From an uncultured Collinsella sp. (lineage in GTDB: Bacteria; Actinomycetota; Coriobacteriia; Coriobacteriales; Coriobacteriaceae): DNA of 64,000 bases. Positions 1 to 9,382 of the stretch are shown here, piece by piece. Within the stretch, counting starts at the first letter, position 1, and each line of letters starts with the position of its first letter. Below the pieces are notes generated by a model. The model had not been told where the DNA came from. It saw only the letters and a list, made by a program, of their open reading frames with translations, and ran no database searches. The stretch spans positions 44,799-108,798 of the forward strand of contig CAAERQ010000033.1 in NCBI GenBank assembly GCA_900758475.1, written 5' to 3'. Position numbers and translations under genes: made by a program.

Positions 1-1013
1 AAGTTGTAGTAGTCGGGCAGCAGGTCGTCGCACTTCTCCATAATCAGCACGTTGGAGCTGTAGAGTGCCAGGCCCTTCTCGTAGTCCTTGCTGTACAGAT
101 CGAACGGGGCGCGACCCGGCACAAACAGCAGTGCGTCATACTCAAGCGTACCCTCAGCATGGAAGCTGATAGTGCGCGCGGGATCGTCAAAGTCGTGGAA
201 CGTGGACTTGTAGAACTCGTCGTAATCCTTCTGCTCAACGTCGGAGCTGCGCTTTTTCCAGATCGGCGTCATGGAGTTGATGGTCTCGAGCTCCTGGTAG
301 TCCTCGTACTCGGGCTTGTAATCATCCGGCGCGTCCTCGGGCTTGGGTTTCTGGCGGCTCTTGCTCACCATCATCTGAATCGGGTAGCGCACATAGTTGC
401 TGTACTGCTGAATCAGGCTCTTGAGGCCCCACTCGGTCAGGAAGCGATCGTAGGTCTCGGCCTCGCCGTCGGCGTCGAGCTTCTCGTTCTCGCGCAGCGT
501 CAGGATGACATCGGTACCGTGCTCAGCACGCTCGCCATCCTCGATGGTGTAGCCCTCAAGACCGTCGGACTCCCAAACGTGGGCGGCATCCTCGCCGTAA
601 GCGCGGCTGACGACCTTCACGTGGCTGGCGACCATAAAGGCGGAGTAGAAACCCACGCCAAACTGACCGATGATGTCGACATCGGAACCCTGTTGCTCGG
701 CGTTCTCGGTCTTAAACTCCTCGGAGCCGGAATGGGCGATGGTGCCCAGATTGCGCTCGAGCTCCTCGGCGGTCATGCCAATGCCGTTATCTGAGATGGT
801 AATGGTGCGGGCGTCTTTATCAAAGGAGACATGAATAGCCAGGTCGCCCTGGTCGAGCTTGACGCTCGGGTCCTGCAAGCTCTTAAAGTTGAGCTTGTCG
901 ACAGCATCGCTCGCGTTGGAGATAAGCTCGCGCAGGAAGATTTCCTTATTGGTGTAGATGGAATTGATCATAAGGTCGAGCAGTTTTTTGCTCTCGGTCT
1001 TAAATTGACGCAT
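1..1013 (-). CDS. htpG: Molecular chaperone HtpG (Hsp90), 5' part only
   Basis: ATP-dependent cytosolic chaperone of the Hsp90 family. Only the N-terminal ~337 residues lie in the window; the gene runs off the left edge. The start is the ATG at 1013, preceded by an AAAGGAC ribosome-binding site. The opening MRQFKTESKKLLDLMI, then ELISNASDA (the conserved Asn of the GHKL ATP pocket), then SDNGIGM and GQFGVGFYS, are the classic ATP-binding motifs of Hsp90. An AT-rich TATAAA at about 1098-1103 could be its -10 box; I saw no CIRCE or HAIR element, so its heat-shock control is not visible here. Confidence 0.95.
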   Translation of the reverse strand, partial: MRQFKTESKKLLDLMINSIYTNKEIFLRELISNASDAVDKLNFKSLQDPSVKLDQGDLAIHVSFDKDARTITISDNGIGMTAEELERNLGTIAHSGSEEFKTENAEQQGSDVDIIGQFGVGFYSAFMVASHVKVVSRAYGEDAAHVWESDGLEGYTIEDGERAEHGTDVILTLRENEKLDADGEAETYDRFLTEWGLKSLIQQYSNYVRYPIQMMVSKSRQKPKPEDAPDDYKPEYEDYQELETINSMTPIWKKRSSDVEQKDYDEFYKSTFHDFDDPARTISFHAEGTLEYDALLFVPGRAPFDLYSKDYEKGLALYSSNVLIMEKCDDLLPDYYN

Positions 1014-1175
1014 GTGCAGTCCTTTCGCGCTACCCCTGCCCGCAAAAACGGCCCGGTTGCCCGAGCCGCATTGCAGACCTGCTATGTTCAGACTTAGATT
1101 TTATAACCCATTAGCGCGCATATATACATACGGAATCGAAAAACTGTATGTTGGAACACCCATGCGTCGATTGCC

Positions 1176-1215
1176 AAGGAGTGTCCCCAACTGCCAGCAG
1201 AAAAGGAACGTCCCT
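1176..1215. repeat. Dispersed GTGTCCCC/GAACGTCCC repeat, single arm
   Basis: A 40-bp intergenic sequence joining GAGTGTCCCC and GGAACGTCCC. It has the same architecture as each arm of the palindrome at 53358-53463, so it is one arm of a dispersed repeat family. It abuts the stop codon of the acetyltransferase gene at 1214. Confidence 0.6.
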
Positions 1216-1714
1216 ATCTGTCGCCCATGCGCTTGGCCATCCAGGCATGAGGCTGGCCTTCGTCTTCGTAGTCCACCGGCGCGATCTGCGTGTAGCCCGC
1301 CTTGACGTAGAGAGGCAGCACGTACTCCTGTGCATGCAACTTTATGAGCTTGGCGCCGGCATCGCGCGCAGCAGCTTCGCTGGCTTCGACAATCTTGCTT
1401 GCCAGACCGCAACGGCGCATGGTGGACAGCACGGCGACGCGCCCCATAATATAGGTCTCCCCCGCCGCAACGCCTTCGTCCAAGTCGCACGCCGGCGAAA
1501 CCGGAGCCTCTGCATCTGCCGCGCGCTCCAGTTCCTCGGGAAACACGCGCGAGCAGCCGGTGAGTTGACCATCCACGTACAGCGTCACATGAATGCAGTC
1601 AGAAGCCTCATCGATCTGGTCGAACTCGATTTCGTAACCCTGTTCGTCCACAAAGACGGCGCGGCGCACCAGCGCTGCATCCTCAAAGCATCCCGCCTTG
1701 ATTTGAATATCCAT
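1214..1714 (-). CDS. GNAT family N-acetyltransferase
   Basis: Predicted acetyl-CoA-dependent N-acetyltransferase of 166 residues; substrate unknown. The acetyl-CoA-binding motif A is seen as YIMGRVAVLSTMRRCGLASK, followed by a C-terminal region LHAQEYVLPLYVKAGY typical of ElaA-like members. A longer reading frame begins at 1732, but that ATG would swallow the strong AACGGAGGGG ribosome-binding site, which sits just before the ATG at 1714, so 1714 is the start. It stands alone between htpG and the cps genes. Confidence 0.8.
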   Translation of the reverse strand: MDIQIKAGCFEDAALVRRAVFVDEQGYEIEFDQIDEASDCIHVTLYVDGQLTGCSRVFPEELERAADAEAPVSPACDLDEGVAAGETYIMGRVAVLSTMRRCGLASKIVEASEAAARDAGAKLIKLHAQEYVLPLYVKAGYTQIAPVDYEDEGQPHAWMAKRMGDR

Positions 1715-1753
1715 GGTCGCCCCTCCGTTCAAAGCAAACGTTAGGGACAGATT

Positions 1754-2404
1754 TTAGCGAAAATGAGCGCCTCGCACGCTAAACTTGGCCCGCGCCTTTG
1801 CTAGGTAATCGTAGTGACGAACATTGTGGGCGTCGCTTGCGATAAAGCTGTACAGGCCCTTGTCAAACAGGCGCTGCGCCGGCTTTTTCTCGCGACCAAA
1901 GCGCCCGCCGGCAATAAAATCAGCCGAAGCCTGCAGCTTACAACCCATATCGACCAGACGCTCGGCAATGCCCACGTCCTTTTGAATGGCGCGATAACGC
2001 TCGGGATGGGCAATAATCACCTGGTAACCGCGGCACTGCAAGTCGTAAATCGTGTTCTCGTATTCCTCAAAGTCATACGAATCGGCACGTGTCGAGAGCT
2101 CAAGCAAAAACTCATTCGATCCATCAAAGTGCAGGCGATCGGACCATTCGATGCCCAAATCCATAAGCTTGGCGTAGTTGACCTCAAAGCCCATCTGGAG
2201 CTGCATATCGCCCGCATGGGCACACAGCAACCGATAGGCCTCCCACATGTTGGCGTAGTCAAAGTATGGGTCCCGGCAGTGCGGCGTGCACACCATGTGC
2301 GTTACGCCGACGGCGCGAGCCGCCTCGAGCATCGCCAAGCTTTGCTCGAGGTTTGCCGCGCCGTCATCAACTCCGGGCAGGATATGGCAATGGATGTCTC
2401 GCAT
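1754..2404 (-). CDS. CpsB/CapC-type PHP-fold protein-tyrosine phosphatase
   Basis: Manganese-dependent tyrosine phosphatase of the polymerase and histidinol phosphatase (PHP) fold, 216 residues, the family's normal length. The start MRDIHCHILPGVDDGA carries the metal-binding HxH and D residues. CTPH, IIAHPERY and IASDAHN are the remaining metal-ligand motifs. In capsule systems CpsB removes phosphate from the tyrosine kinase CpsD. It lies 25 bp after that kinase, supporting one transcription unit CpsC-CpsD-CpsB. Start preceded by AGAGGG. Confidence 0.9.
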   Translation of the reverse strand: MRDIHCHILPGVDDGAANLEQSLAMLEAARAVGVTHMVCTPHCRDPYFDYANMWEAYRLLCAHAGDMQLQMGFEVNYAKLMDLGIEWSDRLHFDGSNEFLLELSTRADSYDFEEYENTIYDLQCRGYQVIIAHPERYRAIQKDVGIAERLVDMGCKLQASADFIAGGRFGREKKPAQRLFDKGLYSFIASDAHNVRHYDYLAKARAKFSVRGAHFR

Positions 2405-2429
2405 ATCGCCCTCTTATCTGCGTCGTTGC

Positions 2430-3185
2430 TTATTTCTTAAAGCGTTTCGCCTTCGCAGGGGTGCCCGTTGCAGCCGCGCCGCCGACAGCGGGATTGACCC
2501 CAGCCGCAGCGTCGTTCTGCCCCTTATCCCCGCCATAATACGAGTAGTAGTAGTCGTGGCTCGAAGTCTCGCAGCAGTTCATGACCGTACCGATCACGTT
2601 GACCTCGGCCTTGTTAAGCTGATCGAAGGCAGCGAGGATCTCATTGCGCTTGGCAAAGTCCTGACGGATGATATAGATGGTGCCGTCGGTGATCGCAGCG
2701 ACTTCGGCAGCGTCGACAAACGTACCCACAGGCGGAGTATCAAAGATGACGTACTGGTACTTTTCCTCCAGCGCGGCGACAAGCTTGGCAAAGCGGCGCG
2801 AGGCAATGATGTCTGCCGGATTGGGAATGCGCGGCTCGGCGTCGAGGAAGAAGAGGTTGGGCTGGCCGGTGTCGATAACGGCCTCATCGATCGACATCTG
2901 ATCGGAAAGCACAGCGTACAAGCCGCCGGCATGACGGACGCCCAGCATGTTGGCAAGCGTACGGTGGCGCATGTCGCATTCAACGAGCAGAACGCTCTTG
3001 CCGCTGGTTGCGATGGCCTGGGCCAGGTTGAGCGCGATGGTGGACTTACCCTCGTTGGGAATGGAGGAGGTCACCGTAATGGACTTGATGGGCGTATCGA
3101 CACTCGCAAAGCGAATGTTGGCGAGCAGCGTCTTGGCTGCATTGTCAAAGGCAAGGGTGTCGTCGGTTTTCTTTTTACGGGCCAT
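2430..3185 (-). CDS. CpsD/CapB-type autophosphorylating tyrosine kinase
   Basis: Bacterial tyrosine (BY) kinase of 251 residues controlling chain length and export of capsule or exopolysaccharide. Visible motifs are Walker A SSIPNEGKST near residues 41-50, Walker A' LLVECDMR, and Walker B VIFDTPP. The tyrosine cluster HDYYYSYYGG near residues 210-219 is the expected autophosphorylation site; unusually it is followed by ~30 residues rich in Ala and Gly ending in a basic tail. It works with the membrane activator encoded 3 bp upstream and is reversed by the CpsB phosphatase downstream. Confidence 0.92.
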   Translation of the reverse strand: MARKKKTDDTLAFDNAAKTLLANIRFASVDTPIKSITVTSSIPNEGKSTIALNLAQAIATSGKSVLLVECDMRHRTLANMLGVRHAGGLYAVLSDQMSIDEAVIDTGQPNLFFLDAEPRIPNPADIIASRRFAKLVAALEEKYQYVIFDTPPVGTFVDAAEVAAITDGTIYIIRQDFAKRNEILAAFDQLNKAEVNVIGTVMNCCETSSHDYYYSYYGGDKGQNDAAAGVNPAVGGAAATGTPAKAKRFKK

Positions 3186-3188
3186 GGA

Positions 3189-3845
3189 TTACTTACCGCC
3201 CTTCACAACGGGGAAACGGCCGATGACGGGCACGCCGAGCAGTTCGACGGCGTCATCGACAGAACGGACACGCGTGTTGAGCATGTCGAGCAGCACAACA
3301 ATCGCGACAGCGACAAACAGGCCGGCCAGGGCGGCAACTGCAATGTAGAGCTTGCGGTTGGGGCCGCTGGGCTGGGCGGGAACCTTTGCCTTGTCGATGA
3401 CGTTGACGGCCTGGGCGGCGTCGACGTCCTGGGCGACGGTAGAAACCGAGTTGGCCATGGCGTTGGCGACAGCGGCGGCGCCATCGGGGCTGGCACCGGT
3501 CACAGACAGCGAGATAACACGGGTCGTGGTTTCGCTCGTAACGCTTACCTTATAATCGGCCAGGCTGGAAAGGCCCAGCTCCTTGGCGGCACCGCTCTTG
3601 ACGCTATCGCTATCGAGCAGCGTGGCGATGTCGTTGGAGAGCATCTGGCTTGCAGACAGATCGTTGTAGTAGCTCGTCTGGCCGCCATCGGTCTTGGCGA
3701 GAATGTACATGCTCGTCGTGGCGGTGTAGGTGTTGTCCATCATGGTGAAGGAGACGACGCCCATGGCGATCGCGCAGACCACCGGAAGGGCAATGACCAG
3801 CTTGAGGTGCTTTTTAAGCAGCTGGAACAGTTCAAGAAGGGTCAT
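3189..3845 (-). CDS. CpsC/Wzz-type capsule chain-length regulator and kinase activator
   Basis: Membrane protein of 218 residues with the Wzz fold: one transmembrane helix near residues 15-36, an extracytoplasmic domain, and a second helix near residues 166-188. The PSGPNRK motif just before the second helix is the typical proline-rich segment. In Gram-positives the short cytoplasmic tail activates the CpsD kinase, encoded immediately downstream. First gene of the module. No glycosyltransferases or flippase are in view, so the biosynthetic genes must lie elsewhere or this is a stand-alone regulatory set. Confidence 0.88.
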   Translation of the reverse strand: MTLLELFQLLKKHLKLVIALPVVCAIAMGVVSFTMMDNTYTATTSMYILAKTDGGQTSYYNDLSASQMLSNDIATLLDSDSVKSGAAKELGLSSLADYKVSVTSETTTRVISLSVTGASPDGAAAVANAMANSVSTVAQDVDAAQAVNVIDKAKVPAQPSGPNRKLYIAVAALAGLFVAVAIVVLLDMLNTRVRSVDDAVELLGVPVIGRFPVVKGGK

Positions 3846-4023
3846 GCAGTTTGCCTTTCATTTCCCTAGTTCGTATCGACAAAACTGCTCGTATAATATC
3901 GTATCTTTCTGCCATGTCCGAACTCTATACATAAGATACAGCGTCCGTGTGTAAGTTGCGCAACGACTAACGCGGCAGCGTAGGCGCGGGTAAATCGTCT
4001 AATCCTCGGTTTTTGCCATATCG
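3846..4023. promoter_or_regulatory. Intergenic region with likely cps promoter
   Basis: 178 bp between phoR and cpsC. On the minus strand TTCGGA and TATTAT, 18 bp apart (about 3896-3925), give a plausible promoter for the cps genes. No clear terminator hairpin for phoR was found. Confidence 0.4.
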
Positions 4024-5448
4024 CTACGCGAACGGTCCCTCTTGTTGCACGGGAAACGTTACCGTAACGGTGGTCCCCACGCCCGGTTCACTCGACAGGT
4101 CAATCGCGGCGTGATGGTACAGAGCGGCGTGCTTGACGATCGCCAAGCCCAGGCCGGTTCCGCCACGCGCCTTAGAACGACTCTTGTCCACGCGGTAAAA
4201 ACGTTCGAACACTTTACCCTGCTCCTCGGGCGCAATGCCAATACCCGTATCGGCAACCGACAGATACGGGCGCCCGTCGTCGTGGGTTCCACAACGCAGC
4301 ATGACCGTACCGCCAGATCGGTTGTAGCGAATGGCGTTGCTTGCCAGGTTATAGATCAGCTCGTCGATCAGACGCGATACGCCTTCGATCACCACGGGCT
4401 TCGTCTCGTGCCCAATGGTCACATTCGACTGCCGGGCAACCTGCTCAAGACGCTGTTCCACCGTCAAAATGGCGCGAGATAGCTCGATGGGCTCCGTGGA
4501 CCCAATAGGCACCGCCTCGCCCTCGGATGCTCGCTCCGCCTCATCCAAGTTGGAAAGCGTGAGGATGTCGTTGACGAGCGCTGCCAGGCGTCCCGCCTCG
4601 CGGTAGATGCGGCCGCCAAAGTTGCACAGGTCGTCCTCGCCTTCAACCATGCCGCTTGCAATAAGCTCGGCGTAGCCCGAAATCGCGGTAAGCGGGGTCT
4701 TGAGCTCATGAGTGATATTGGCCGTAAACTCGCGACGCATGCGGTCATTATCGGCCAGCACAGCCATCTGGCGTTTAAGCTCCTGGCGCTGCGACTCAAT
4801 GCGCTCGAGCATGGGAACCATCTCGGTGTAGGCATGTTCATAGCTACGGCGCGGGTGGTCCAAATCGACCTCCTGCAGCGGCGCAATGATGGCACGGGAT
4901 TCGCGGCGCGCAAGGAAAAACGAGAGCACCGCGCCCGCCGCTGCAATAAGCAGCATCGGCGCCACCAGCGAAAGCAAAATCGCCGCGACGCCAGGCTGGG
5001 CCTGTGCCAAACGAACAACCTGACCGTTATCAAGGGCGACGGCGCGATATAGCATAATCTCGTCGAGCGTAGTGCTCGAGCGCTCCGCGGAGCCCGAACC
5101 GCTCTCAAGGGCCTCAATGACCTCGGGGCGATCGCCATGGTTGGGCAACGTGGAAGGAGACGCCTCGTTGTCATAGGCGACCGATCCATCCCTGTTGATC
5201 AGCGTGATACGAAGGTCCTCGCGATCGAGGCTTCGCAAGAATGCGATGGGTTCCTTCTGCTCGTTTAAGGCGGCGGCAATAAGCTCGGTTTCCTGCGAAA
5301 GATTGGCACTCGTGGCATCTGCCAAGGTGTTTTGCACAAAGAACGCGCCCAACACCGTAAACGCCAAAATGACGGACATAGCGCAGACAAATATCGTCGC
5401 AAACACGCGGTGCGACAGCGTATGTTTTCCCTGGGGGGCGAAGACCAC
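4024..5448 (-). CDS. phoR: PhoR-like sensor histidine kinase
   Basis: Membrane sensor kinase of 474 residues. Layout: transmembrane helix ~17-38, an extracytoplasmic sensor region, helix ~155-178, then the HisKA dimerisation domain with the phospho-accepting His in FTANITHELKTPL, and a HATPase domain with N (LASNAIRY), DTGIGI and GGTGLGL boxes. The start is a GTG at 5448, 6 bases after GGAGGAG and 3 bp behind the regulator gene, so the two are translationally close. Assigned PhoR because the neighbouring genes are a PhoB-like regulator and pstB; the true signal is inferred. Confidence 0.85.
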   Translation of the reverse strand: MVFAPQGKHTLSHRVFATIFVCAMSVILAFTVLGAFFVQNTLADATSANLSQETELIAAALNEQKEPIAFLRSLDREDLRITLINRDGSVAYDNEASPSTLPNHGDRPEVIEALESGSGSAERSSTTLDEIMLYRAVALDNGQVVRLAQAQPGVAAILLSLVAPMLLIAAAGAVLSFFLARRESRAIIAPLQEVDLDHPRRSYEHAYTEMVPMLERIESQRQELKRQMAVLADNDRMRREFTANITHELKTPLTAISGYAELIASGMVEGEDDLCNFGGRIYREAGRLAALVNDILTLSNLDEAERASEGEAVPIGSTEPIELSRAILTVEQRLEQVARQSNVTIGHETKPVVIEGVSRLIDELIYNLASNAIRYNRSGGTVMLRCGTHDDGRPYLSVADTGIGIAPEEQGKVFERFYRVDKSRSKARGGTGLGLAIVKHAALYHHAAIDLSSEPGVGTTVTVTFPVQQEGPFA

Positions 5449-5451
5449 GGG

Positions 5452-6180
5452 TTACTCCTCCGATGCGGTGGCCGCGGTGTCGTCGCCTTCGGCACCATCA
5501 CCGGCAGAGGGCTCGGCCAGGCGATAACCCACGCCGCGCACGGTCTCGATGGCGCTGGCACGCTCGCCCAGTTTTTGGCGAAGCGTCTGCACGTGCACGT
5601 CGACGGTACGCGAACCGCCGTCGAAGTCCCAGCCCCACACGCTCTGCAGCAGCGACTCACGGGTAAAGACCACGCCGGGCTTGCGCATAAGATATTCAAG
5701 CAAATCGAACTCGCGCAAGGTGAGTTTGAGCGGCTCGCCGGCAACGGTCGCCTCGCGATGGCTGGGCGAAAGCACGATATCGCCCACGCTGAGCACATCG
5801 CTCGCCTGCTTGACCATACCGCCGCGGCGCAGCAGCGCACGGCAACGGCTGGCAAGTTCCATGAGCGAAAACGGCTTGGTCAGATAATCGTCGGCACCGC
5901 CATCGAGCGCCATCACCTTATCGAGCTCGGTATCCTTGGCAGTGAGCATCATGATGGGCACCGTCGCCGTCAGGCGGTCGGCGCGCAGGCGACGCATAAT
6001 TGCCAAACCGTCGGTATCGGGCAACATGATGTCGAGCAGGACGGCATCGGGCGCCCGTCGCGCCACGGCAGCCTTAAACTCGCCGTCGCACGAAAAGCCC
6101 TCGGCCTCGATTCCCTGCTTGCGCAACGCATAAACCGTCAAATCCCTGATGTTGTCATCGTCCTCGACGTAATAGATCAT
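5452..6180 (-). CDS. phoB: PhoB/PhoP-like response regulator (OmpR family)
   Basis: Response regulator of 242 residues: receiver domain with acidic pocket EDDD, phospho-acceptor Asp in LLDIMLPD, and the Lys in TKPFS, then a winged-helix DNA-binding domain with RTVDVHVQTLRQKLG. A longer frame starts at 6204, but AAAGGGG sits six bases before the ATG at 6180, giving the canonical N-terminus MIYYVEDDDNIRDL. It is encoded between pstB and its partner kinase, consistent with phosphate-starvation control. The C-terminal ~20 residues are acidic, Thr/Ala-rich and probably disordered. Confidence 0.87.
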   Translation of the reverse strand: MIYYVEDDDNIRDLTVYALRKQGIEAEGFSCDGEFKAAVARRAPDAVLLDIMLPDTDGLAIMRRLRADRLTATVPIMMLTAKDTELDKVMALDGGADDYLTKPFSLMELASRCRALLRRGGMVKQASDVLSVGDIVLSPSHREATVAGEPLKLTLREFDLLEYLMRKPGVVFTRESLLQSVWGWDFDGGSRTVDVHVQTLRQKLGERASAIETVRGVGYRLAEPSAGDGAEGDDTAATASEE

Positions 6181-6244
6181 GTTGAACCCCTTTGCGGCCG
6201 GCATGACCGCATCTTAACCCTAAAGGTGCCTGCACTAGATGGTA

Positions 6245-7120
6245 TCAGCCAAAACGTCCCGTCAAATAATCCGCCGTGCGCGGGTCGGTGGGATTTTTGA
6301 AGAGCTGAGCGGTGGGCGCGTGCTCTACCAACTCACCCAGCAAGAAAAACGCGACCGAGTCGGAGATACGCGCCGCCTGCTGCATATTGTGCGTAACGAC
6401 CACGAGCGTGCAGGTCTCTTTGAGCTCGCAGGCCAGCTGCTCAACCACCAGCGTCGACACGGGATCGAGAGCGCTCGTGGGCTCGTCCATCAGAAGAATA
6501 TCGGGTTGCACGGCAAGCGCGCGGGCGATGCACAGGCGCTGCTGCTGCCCGCCCGAAAGGCCCAGCCCCGACTCCTTGAGTTTGTCCTTGACCTCGTCCC
6601 ATAGCGCAGCGCGACGAAGAGAGTCCTCGACCAGCTCATCCAGCACGGCGCGGTCGCGCACACCCATGCCGCGCGGGCCATACGCGACGTTGTCGTAGAT
6701 GCTCATGGGAAACGGGTTAGGGCGCTGGAACACCATGCCCACACGCTGACGCAGGCGGCAGATGTCGTAGTCGCCCAGGATATCCTGGCCGTCGAGCGCG
6801 ATCTTGCCTTCGATGCGGCAGTCCTTGATGCCGTCGTTCATGCGGTTAAAGCAACGCAGCAGCGTTGACTTGCCGCAGCCCGAAGGACCGATAAACGAGG
6901 TAATCTGCTTGTCGCGGATCTTGATGGACACGTCCTTGAGCGCGTGATGGTCGCCATAGAACAGGTCGAGGCCCTCGACGTCGATGCGTGTCGGCGAGGC
7001 GGCAAAATCCTGCGCCGTGGGGCGAGTCGCATCCCCGACTTCGCGCTCGTGCGCAGCCTCGGCTTGCGCCTCCATTAGCTCCTCGAGCTCCGTGGGCTCC
7101 ATAGCCGCAGCAGCCGTCAT
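6245..7120 (-). CDS. pstB: Phosphate ABC transporter ATPase PstB
   Basis: ATPase of the high-affinity phosphate importer PstSCAB. Walker [19 protein letters not shown]-loop [16 protein letters not shown] (diagnostic of PstB), signature LSGGQQQRL and Walker [13 protein letters not shown] are all present. The start at 7120 follows GGAGGT by seven bases, rather than the upstream ATG at 7186. About 45 extra N-terminal residues, rich in Ala and Glu, precede the ABC domain. The partner genes pstS, pstC and pstA are not adjacent: the upstream neighbour is an unrelated kinase. Confidence 0.93.
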   Translation of the reverse strand: MTAAAAMEPTELEELMEAQAEAAHEREVGDATRPTAQDFAASPTRIDVEGLDLFYGDHHALKDVSIKIRDKQITSFIGPSGCGKSTLLRCFNRMNDGIKDCRIEGKIALDGQDILGDYDICRLRQRVGMVFQRPNPFPMSIYDNVAYGPRGMGVRDRAVLDELVEDSLRRAALWDEVKDKLKESGLGLSGGQQQRLCIARALAVQPDILLMDEPTSALDPVSTLVVEQLACELKETCTLVVVTHNMQQAARISDSVAFFLLGELVEHAPTAQLFKNPTDPRTADYLTGRFG

Positions 7121-7223
7121 ACCGCATACCTCCACATCGATATCAATCCAGCTGTATCGATAGTAGAAATCGCGACTCATACGCACGTGAGCGCATTGTC
7201 AGGTGTTTGTAAAGGCGCCTACG

Positions 7224-8462
7224 CTACGCGGCGGGCAGCTTGATGGTAAAGACGGTATGCTCGGGCGTCGATTCGCACGCGATGGCACCGCCATGTGCCC
7301 CAACAATCTCCTTGGCGATGGCGAGACCCAGCCCAGCACCGCCGCGATTGGTCGCACGCGCTGCATCCAGGCGATAGAACTTCTCAAAGATCACCTTGAG
7401 CTTTGGCTCAGGGATCGGATTGCCCTGGTTCACAAATCGTACGCGTACGCCACCGTCACCCAAACGCCTGGCCTCGATCGTGATAGTCGAGCCTTCATAG
7501 CTATAGGCAACGGCGTTTTTCATGATGTTGTTGAATACGCGAGCCATCTTGTCGCCGTCCACGAGCACCGTCAGGTCCTCGCAGATATCAACCTTGGCTT
7601 CCTTGTGCTGTTCGTTGAGAATGGGATAGAACTCGTCGGCCACCTGCGCCAGCAATAGCCCCAAATCGACGTAAGCGCGGGTGAGCACGATATCGTGGAA
7701 ATCAAAACGCGTGATGTCGAAAAACTCCTCGATGAGCGCGTCGAGCCGATGGGCTTTGTCGAGCGCCACGCCCGTAAAGCGTGCACGCTGCTCAAGCGGC
7801 AAATCGGGAGCCTCCTGCAGGAGCGAAAGATAGCCCACCACGCTGGCAAGCGGCGTGCGCAGGTCGTGCGCCAGGTACGTAACCAGGTCATCTTTGCGAT
7901 GCGATTCGTCGCGCAAGGCCTGTTGAACCTTACGCTCGCAATCGCGCGCCCGGTTGAGCGCACCCTCGACCTCGAGAAAGTCGCCGTCGATGGTATCCCA
8001 CGTGTCGGGGTTGTCGATCAGACGGTCCTGAATACGGGCGGCGATCACGCGGTCGGCACGCTGCTCGCCTTGCTCATAACCCTGGTAATACAGGGCACGC
8101 CCGCAAAAGAACAGGACACACACGGCGAGTGCCAGCACAAAGCCGAGCATGTTGAACACAAAGGCGGCATTAAAGAACACGGGCCCGCCAATACCGCCAA
8201 GCGCCATGGCCCCGATCGCCAGCGTAGTCGTCCACGCGGCACCGCCGATTACCACGCAGCGGCGAACGATTTCAAATCGATCGATCAGCAAGAAGCCAAT
8301 GAGCAGAACTGCCAGGATACCAACGATATTGTCAATGCCAATGAGTAGCAGACTCAGCAAAAAGAGCAGCACCGTCGCAAGCGCACGGTTGTCGACGACC
8401 GCCCTTATGTATTCAAAGAGTCGATCGGGCACCTCGAATACCCGCCTATCGTCTTTTGTCAT
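7224..8462 (-). CDS. VanS-like sensor histidine kinase
   Basis: Sensor kinase of 412 residues with about four closely packed N-terminal transmembrane helices (residues ~25-120) and almost no extracytoplasmic domain, suggesting it senses within the membrane. His box is YLAHDLRTPLASV; the N box NNIMKNAV and GGAGLGLAI complete the kinase core, while the usual DxGxG box is changed to VNQGNPIP, as in VanS-type kinases. ATG at 8462 is preferred to GTG at 8468 from spacing to GGGGAAG. The regulator gene lies 25 bp upstream. Confidence 0.85.
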   Translation of the reverse strand: MTKDDRRVFEVPDRLFEYIRAVVDNRALATVLLFLLSLLLIGIDNIVGILAVLLIGFLLIDRFEIVRRCVVIGGAAWTTTLAIGAMALGGIGGPVFFNAAFVFNMLGFVLALAVCVLFFCGRALYYQGYEQGEQRADRVIAARIQDRLIDNPDTWDTIDGDFLEVEGALNRARDCERKVQQALRDESHRKDDLVTYLAHDLRTPLASVVGYLSLLQEAPDLPLEQRARFTGVALDKAHRLDALIEEFFDITRFDFHDIVLTRAYVDLGLLLAQVADEFYPILNEQHKEAKVDICEDLTVLVDGDKMARVFNNIMKNAVAYSYEGSTITIEARRLGDGGVRVRFVNQGNPIPEPKLKVIFEKFYRLDAARATNRGGAGLGLAIAKEIVGAHGGAIACESTPEHTVFTIKLPAA

Positions 8463-8487
8463 ATCCACTTCCCCACCATCAAAGGCG

Positions 8488-9183
8488 TTATTCGATTATG
8501 TAGCCAACGCCCCAGACGTTTTTGATAAAGCGCGGCTTTTGAGCATCGTCGCCGATCTTTTCACGCAGATGGCGGATGTGCACCATCACCGTATTGTTGG
8601 AGCCGGGCATAAAATCCTCGTTCCACACCGCGCGGAACAGGTCCCCCACGGCCACCACGCTGCCACGATGCTCGACCAGATACAGCAAGATGGAATACTC
8701 GATGGGCGTGAGGCGCACCGGTGCACCGTCCACCGTCACACAACGAGCGTCGCGGTTGATCTCGAGGCCGTCGAGCTGGATGGTCGGCGACTCGACCGCC
8801 TGTGCGCGGCTGCCGTAGCTAGTGTAACGACGGAGCTGAGCATGAACGCGCGCAATGAGCTCCAGCGGACGGAACGGCTTGACCACGTAATCGTCTGCGC
8901 CCAACGAGAGGCCCTCGATCTTGTCATGTTGGGCATCGCGCGCCGTCAGCATAATAACGGGATAGGTATGGCTAGCGCGGATGGTGCGCAGCAGCTCAAA
9001 GCCGTCGATATCGGGCAGCATGACGTCCAGCAGCGCCAGATCGAACTCCTGCTCCAAAATCGCCTTGGCAGCATCTGCGCCGCTATAGGCAATCTGCACA
9101 TCAAAGCCCTCTTTTGTAAGGTAGATACCAACCAGGTCGGCGATGGCCTTCTCGTCATCAACTACCAAAATGCGCTCGTTCAT
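8488..9183 (-). CDS. VanR-like response regulator (OmpR family)
   Basis: Response regulator of 231 residues. Receiver: VVDDE acidic pocket, Asp in LLDVMLPD, Lys in VVKPFRP. DNA-binding domain: winged helix with VHIRHLREKIG and the closing VWGVGYIIE. Pairs with the kinase downstream. It is transcribed divergently from a D-Ala-D-Ala carboxypeptidase 200 bp away, so control of cell-wall remodelling is a reasonable but unproven guess; no vanHAX genes are present, so this is not evidence of glycopeptide resistance. Start preceded by AGAGGAG. Confidence 0.85.
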   Translation of the reverse strand: MNERILVVDDEKAIADLVGIYLTKEGFDVQIAYSGADAAKAILEQEFDLALLDVMLPDIDGFELLRTIRASHTYPVIMLTARDAQHDKIEGLSLGADDYVVKPFRPLELIARVHAQLRRYTSYGSRAQAVESPTIQLDGLEINRDARCVTVDGAPVRLTPIEYSILLYLVEHRGSVVAVGDLFRAVWNEDFMPGSNNTVMVHIRHLREKIGDDAQKPRFIKNVWGVGYIIE

Positions 9184-9318
9184 GCGTGCTCCTCTCGCGC
9201 TCCATTATGCCCGAGGCAGCACGCGCCACACACAACAAGCGTGGGCGATTAAGTCGACCTTAAGCACCTATGTGTCCGTTCGGGCGCAGACATGGGCCGC
9301 GCACGCCCGCGCGCTGAT

Positions 9319-9341
9319 TGTCCGCGCCGGTAAACGATATA
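9319..9341 (+). promoter_or_regulatory. Likely promoter of the carboxypeptidase gene
   Basis: TGATTG and TATACT spaced by 17 bases, ending about 40 bases before the proposed GTG start at 9383. Confidence 0.5.
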
Positions 9342-9382
9342 CTTTGAACTCTGAAGAGACCATCCCGTCGAAAGCGAAATCT

